Origin: Thauera sp.
GTDB lineage: Bacteria > Pseudomonadota > Gammaproteobacteria > Burkholderiales > Rhodocyclaceae
Assembly: GCA_003446655.1 (NCBI GenBank)
Contig: DMCZ01000010.1
Coordinates: 24,166 to 50,603 of the forward strand
DNA: 26,438 bases
Direction: 5' to 3'
A program made the translations under genes and the position numbers. The notes under the pieces are model-generated. The model had not been told where the DNA came from, searched no databases, and saw only the letters and a list, made by a program, of their open reading frames with translations. Of the stretch, positions 24,022 through 26,438 are shown piece by piece. Within the stretch, counting starts at the first letter, position 1. Each line of letters opens with the position of its first letter.

Positions 24022-25154
24022 TAACGTTCCTCCGTAACCTGGCGCAGACGCACCGTGCGCCGGGTCTTGTCCTGGACCTGGCCTGCGAGCTGGCCGCAGG
24101 CCGCATCGACGTCGTCGCCGCGCGTCTTGCGCGTGGTGGTGACGATGCCGGCGTCAATCAGGATACCGGCAAAGCGGCGGATGCGTTCCGCTGACGAGCG
24201 CAGGAAGCCTGAACTGGGGAAGGGGTTGAACGGGATCAGGTTGAACTTGCACGGCGTGTCGCGCACCAGCGCGACGAGCTCGCGGGCGTGGGCCTCGCTG
24301 TCGTTCACGCCGTCGAGCATCACGTATTCGAAGGTCACGAAGTCGCGCGGCGCACGCTCGAGATAGCGCTGGCAGGCGGCCATCAGCTCGCGCAGCGGGT
24401 ATTTCTGGTTGATCGGCACCAGCCGGTCGCGCAGCGTGTCGTTGGACGCATGCAGCGACACCGCCAGCGCCACCGGGCACTCCTCGCGCAGGCGGTCCAT
24501 CGCCGGCACGATGCCCGAGGTGGACACCGTGACGCGGCGGCGCGACAGGCCGTAGGCGTGGTCGTCGAGCATCAGGCGCAGCGCGGTGACGACGTTGTCG
24601 AAGTTGGCGAGCGGCTCGCCCATCCCCATCATCACCACGTTGCTGATGATGCGGCCGTTGTCCTTCTCGCCGGCTTCCAGATCCGTGGCCGCATCGCGGG
24701 CGGCGCCGAGCAGCTTGTTGGCCAGCCACAGCTGGCCGATGATTTCTGCGGCCGTCAGGTTGCGGTTGAAGCCCTGCTTGCCGGTGGAGCAGAACGCGCA
24801 GTCGAGCGCGCAGCCGGCCTGCGAGGACACGCACAGCGTGCCGCGGTTGGTCTCAGGGATGAACACGGTCTCGACCGCGTTGGCGTTGCCCACGTCGAGC
24901 AGCCACTTGCGCGCGCCGTCGGCCGAGATCGAATCGCGCACCGGCACCGGCGGGCGGATCACGGCGATGTCCTTCAGCTTCGCGCGCAGCGACTTGGCGA
25001 CGTCGGTCATGGCGTCGAAGTCGTCGCAACCCTCGTGATGCATCCAGCGCATCACCTGGCGGGCGCGGAAGGGCTTCTCGCCCAGCCCGGCGAACCAGGC
25101 GACGAGGCCGTCGACATCGAAGTCGAGCAGATTGACCTGATCGGATGTGCTCAT
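24021..25154 (-). CDS. rlmN: Dual-specificity 23S rRNA/tRNA adenosine-C2 methyltransferase RlmN
   Basis: Radical-SAM enzyme that methylates C2 of A2503 in 23S rRNA and of A37 in some tRNAs. The protein has 377 aa. The radical-SAM cluster motif CALDCAFC lies near residue 115, in CVSSQAGCALDCAFCSTGKQG. The SAM-binding GMGEPLANFDNV and SLHASNDTLRDRLVPIN segments follow. The conserved C-terminal Cys that carries the transient methyl is in DAACGQLAGQ. I chose ATG 25154 (STSDQVNLLDFDVDGL), which fits family starts; ATG 25172 is possible and would add six residues. Neither has a strong ribosome site. Confidence 0.95.
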   Translation of the reverse strand: MSTSDQVNLLDFDVDGLVAWFAGLGEKPFRARQVMRWMHHEGCDDFDAMTDVAKSLRAKLKDIAVIRPPVPVRDSISADGARKWLLDVGNANAVETVFIPETNRGTLCVSSQAGCALDCAFCSTGKQGFNRNLTAAEIIGQLWLANKLLGAARDAATDLEAGEKDNGRIISNVVMMGMGEPLANFDNVVTALRLMLDDHAYGLSRRRVTVSTSGIVPAMDRLREECPVALAVSLHASNDTLRDRLVPINQKYPLRELMAACQRYLERAPRDFVTFEYVMLDGVNDSEAHARELVALVRDTPCKFNLIPFNPFPSSGFLRSSAERIRRFAGILIDAGIVTTTRKTRGDDVDAACGQLAGQVQDKTRRTVRLRQVTEER

Positions 25155-25218
25155 GCCTGAAACTTCACTCATCTGGAGCGGGATCCGCTGGCGGGAAACG
25201 GATCGACCGTAATGCAAA

Positions 25219-25276
25219 CGGCCCGACCACGCCGCGCGCGGTGCGGGAAGCACCGCGAAGCGTGCGCGACGGGCCG
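25219..25276 (-). terminator. Branched hairpin between ndk and rlmN
   Basis: Outer arms CGGCCCG/CGGGCCG (25219-25225 with 25270-25276) enclose a perfect inner hairpin CGCGGTGC-TTCCC-GCACCGCG (25237-25257). On the minus strand it follows the ndk stop by about 14 nt and is followed by TTTGCATT, a weak U-tract. It could end or attenuate the ndk transcript before rlmN, or protect the ndk 3' end. Confidence 0.5.
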
Positions 25277-25290
25277 CTGGAACGGACCGC

Positions 25291-25716
25291 TCAGCGCGAG
25301 TAAACGTTCATGCCCGGGAAGAAGAAAGCCACTTCCACGGCGGCGGTCTCGGGGGCGTCGGAGCCGTGCACCGCGTTGGCGTCGATCGACTCGGCGAAGT
25401 CGGCGCGGATGGTGCCCTTGTCGGCCTTCTTCGGGTCGGTGGCGCCCATCAGCTCGCGGTTCTTCGCGATGGCGTTCTCGCCTTCCAGGCACTGGATCAT
25501 CACCGGGCCCGAGGTCATGAAGGAGACGAGATCCTTGAAGAAGGGACGTTCCTTGTGCACGGCGTAGAACTCGCCGGCTTCGCGCTCGGACAGGTGCACC
25601 ATCTTGGCGGCGATGATCTTGAGGCCGGCAGCTTCGAAGCGGGCGTAGATCTGGCCGATCACGTTCTTGGCGACGGCGTCGGGCTTGATGATGGACAGGG
25701 TGCGTTCGATTGCCAT
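25291..25716 (-). CDS. ndk: Nucleoside diphosphate kinase
   Basis: Cytoplasmic enzyme that moves the gamma phosphate from ATP to nucleoside diphosphates through a phosphohistidine. The protein has 141 aa, the standard length. It starts AIERTLSIIKPDAVAKN. The active-site motif NAVHGSDA carries the catalytic His near residue 117. ATG 25716 has CGGAG about 7 nt upstream; an in-frame extension to 25824 crosses an AT-rich stretch that looks like its promoter region (TATAAA near 25755) and is rejected. It heads the run that continues with rlmN, though a hairpin lies between them. Confidence 0.97.
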   Translation of the reverse strand: MAIERTLSIIKPDAVAKNVIGQIYARFEAAGLKIIAAKMVHLSEREAGEFYAVHKERPFFKDLVSFMTSGPVMIQCLEGENAIAKNRELMGATDPKKADKGTIRADFAESIDANAVHGSDAPETAAVEVAFFFPGMNVYSR

Positions 25717-25878
25717 GGAAAACTCCGGAACTGCGCTTGTGTAAAGCGTGAGGTTTATAAAAAAGCGCGAAATTTTAACAGGTTTCGCGTGACACCGACG
25801 CGCGTAGACGGCGTCGGACTGCACAGCGCCCGCACTGCCCGGGCCGTCGGCGCGCCTGTTGCGCCTCCTGGCGCAAAC

Positions 25879-25942
25879 GCAGAAGCGGGCTTGCCCACGG
25901 ACGGGGCTCCATGACCCCGTTCGCGAGCAAGCCCGCTTCTGC
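25879..25942 (-). terminator. Long inverted repeat after the TRAP permease gene
   Basis: GCAGAAGCGGGCTTGC (25879-25894) and GCAAGCCCGCTTCTGC (25927-25942) are perfect 16-bp arms. Inside is a second stem, ACGGGG/CCCCGT (25901-25906 with 25915-25920). It sits 26 bp after the dctM stop on the minus strand. Only a short GTTTG follows, so it may be a factor-assisted terminator, a 3' stabiliser or a dispersed palindromic repeat. Confidence 0.55.
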
Positions 25943-25967
25943 AGCGCGTTGCGGCGCGGTCAGGCGC

Positions 25968-26438
25968 TTACATCATGCCCAGCGCCTTGGGCAGGAAGGT
26001 GGAGATGCTCGGGACGTAGGTGATGATCATCAGGAACACCAGCATCGTGTACAGCCAGGGCATCACCGCCTTGCTCATCTCAGTGAGGCCCGCCTTCGTC
26101 ACCCCGGAGGCGACGAAGAGGTTCAGGCCGACCGGCGGCGTGATCATGCCGATTTCCATGTTCACCACGATCATCACGCCGAAGTGGATCGGGTCGATCC
26201 CCAGCGCCACCGCCACCGGGAACAGGATCGGGGCGAGGATCAGGATGATCGACGAAGGTTCCATCAGCGCACCGGCCACCAGCAGCAGGATATTCACCAC
26301 GATCAGGAAGCCGATCGGCCCCATGCCGCTGGCGACGATGGCGTCGGCCATGCGCTGCGGGATCTGCTCGCTGGTCAGGATGAAGGAGAACAGCACCGCG
26401 CTGGCGATGATGAACAGCAGCATCGCGCTCATGTTGGC
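25968..26438 (-). CDS. dctM: TRAP transporter large permease DctM, C-terminal part (cut by window edge)
   Basis: The C-terminal 156 residues of a DctM-family permease of a TRAP transporter, which uses the sodium gradient to import organic acids delivered by a periplasmic binding protein. Visible segments are hydrophobic spans at LLFIIASAVLFSFIL, FLIVVNILLLVAGALMEPSS and IILILAPILFPVAVALGID. The family hallmark MIVVNMEIGMITPPVGLNLFVASG is followed by a last span, LYTMLVFLMIITYVPSIS. The gene enters from the right edge and ends in TAA. Its substrate cannot be told from this part; dctP and dctQ would be expected beyond the window. Confidence 0.93.
   Translation of the reverse strand, partial: ANMSAMLLFIIASAVLFSFILTSEQIPQRMADAIVASGMGPIGFLIVVNILLLVAGALMEPSSIILILAPILFPVAVALGIDPIHFGVMIVVNMEIGMITPPVGLNLFVASGVTKAGLTEMSKAVMPWLYTMLVFLMIITYVPSISTFLPKALGMM

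Overview
The window is GC-rich chromosomal DNA from a betaproteobacterium. Gene order and protein style suggest the Rhodocyclales/Zoogloeaceae, a Thauera/Azoarcus-like organism; this is an inference from rnr-rlmB, hfq-hflX-hflKC-DUF2065-hisZ-purA and der-bamB-yfgM-hisS-ispG-rodZ-pilW-rlmN-ndk synteny, not a database match. Nearly all protein genes lie on the minus strand, so the window reads functionally from right to left. I see no insertion sequence, phage, CRISPR array or rRNA.

Right end (25968-26438): the C-terminal end of a TRAP transporter large permease, followed by a long inverted repeat. Next comes a housekeeping block (16464-25716): ndk, rlmN, pilW/pilF, rodZ, ispG, hisS, yfgM, bamB and der. 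Many of its genes have overlapping stop and start codons. The second block (10026-16347) is hfq, hflX, hflK, hflC, a 61-residue DUF2065 membrane protein, hisZ and purA. Two identical tRNA-Leu(CAG) genes (9415-9499 and 9690-9774) lie on the plus strand, each with its own promoter and terminator, divergent from rnr-rlmB (5598-9375).

Left end (1-5573): bluB behind a cobalamin riboswitch, then a nitrate assimilation locus. This holds nasR (NIT-ANTAR antiterminator) and nrtA-nrtB-nrtD (ABC nitrate transporter, last gene cut by the window edge). The 400-bp nasR-nrtA gap carries a readable control cassette. It has two NtrC-type dyads 31 bp apart, a sigma-54 promoter, two hexaloop hairpins with the identical loop AAAGGC, an extra 8-bp hairpin between them, and an intrinsic terminator whose 5' strand overlaps the second hexaloop hairpin. 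The layout predicts two-step control: nitrogen limitation starts transcription through NtrC/sigma-54, and nitrate or nitrite sensed by NasR lets the polymerase pass the terminator.

Nothing here is a wholly unknown system. The parts most worth following up are the nas leader with its inserted hairpin, the tRNA-Leu promoter whose -35 box touches the rnr start codon, the repeated basic tail of RNase R, and the riboswitch-bluB pair.
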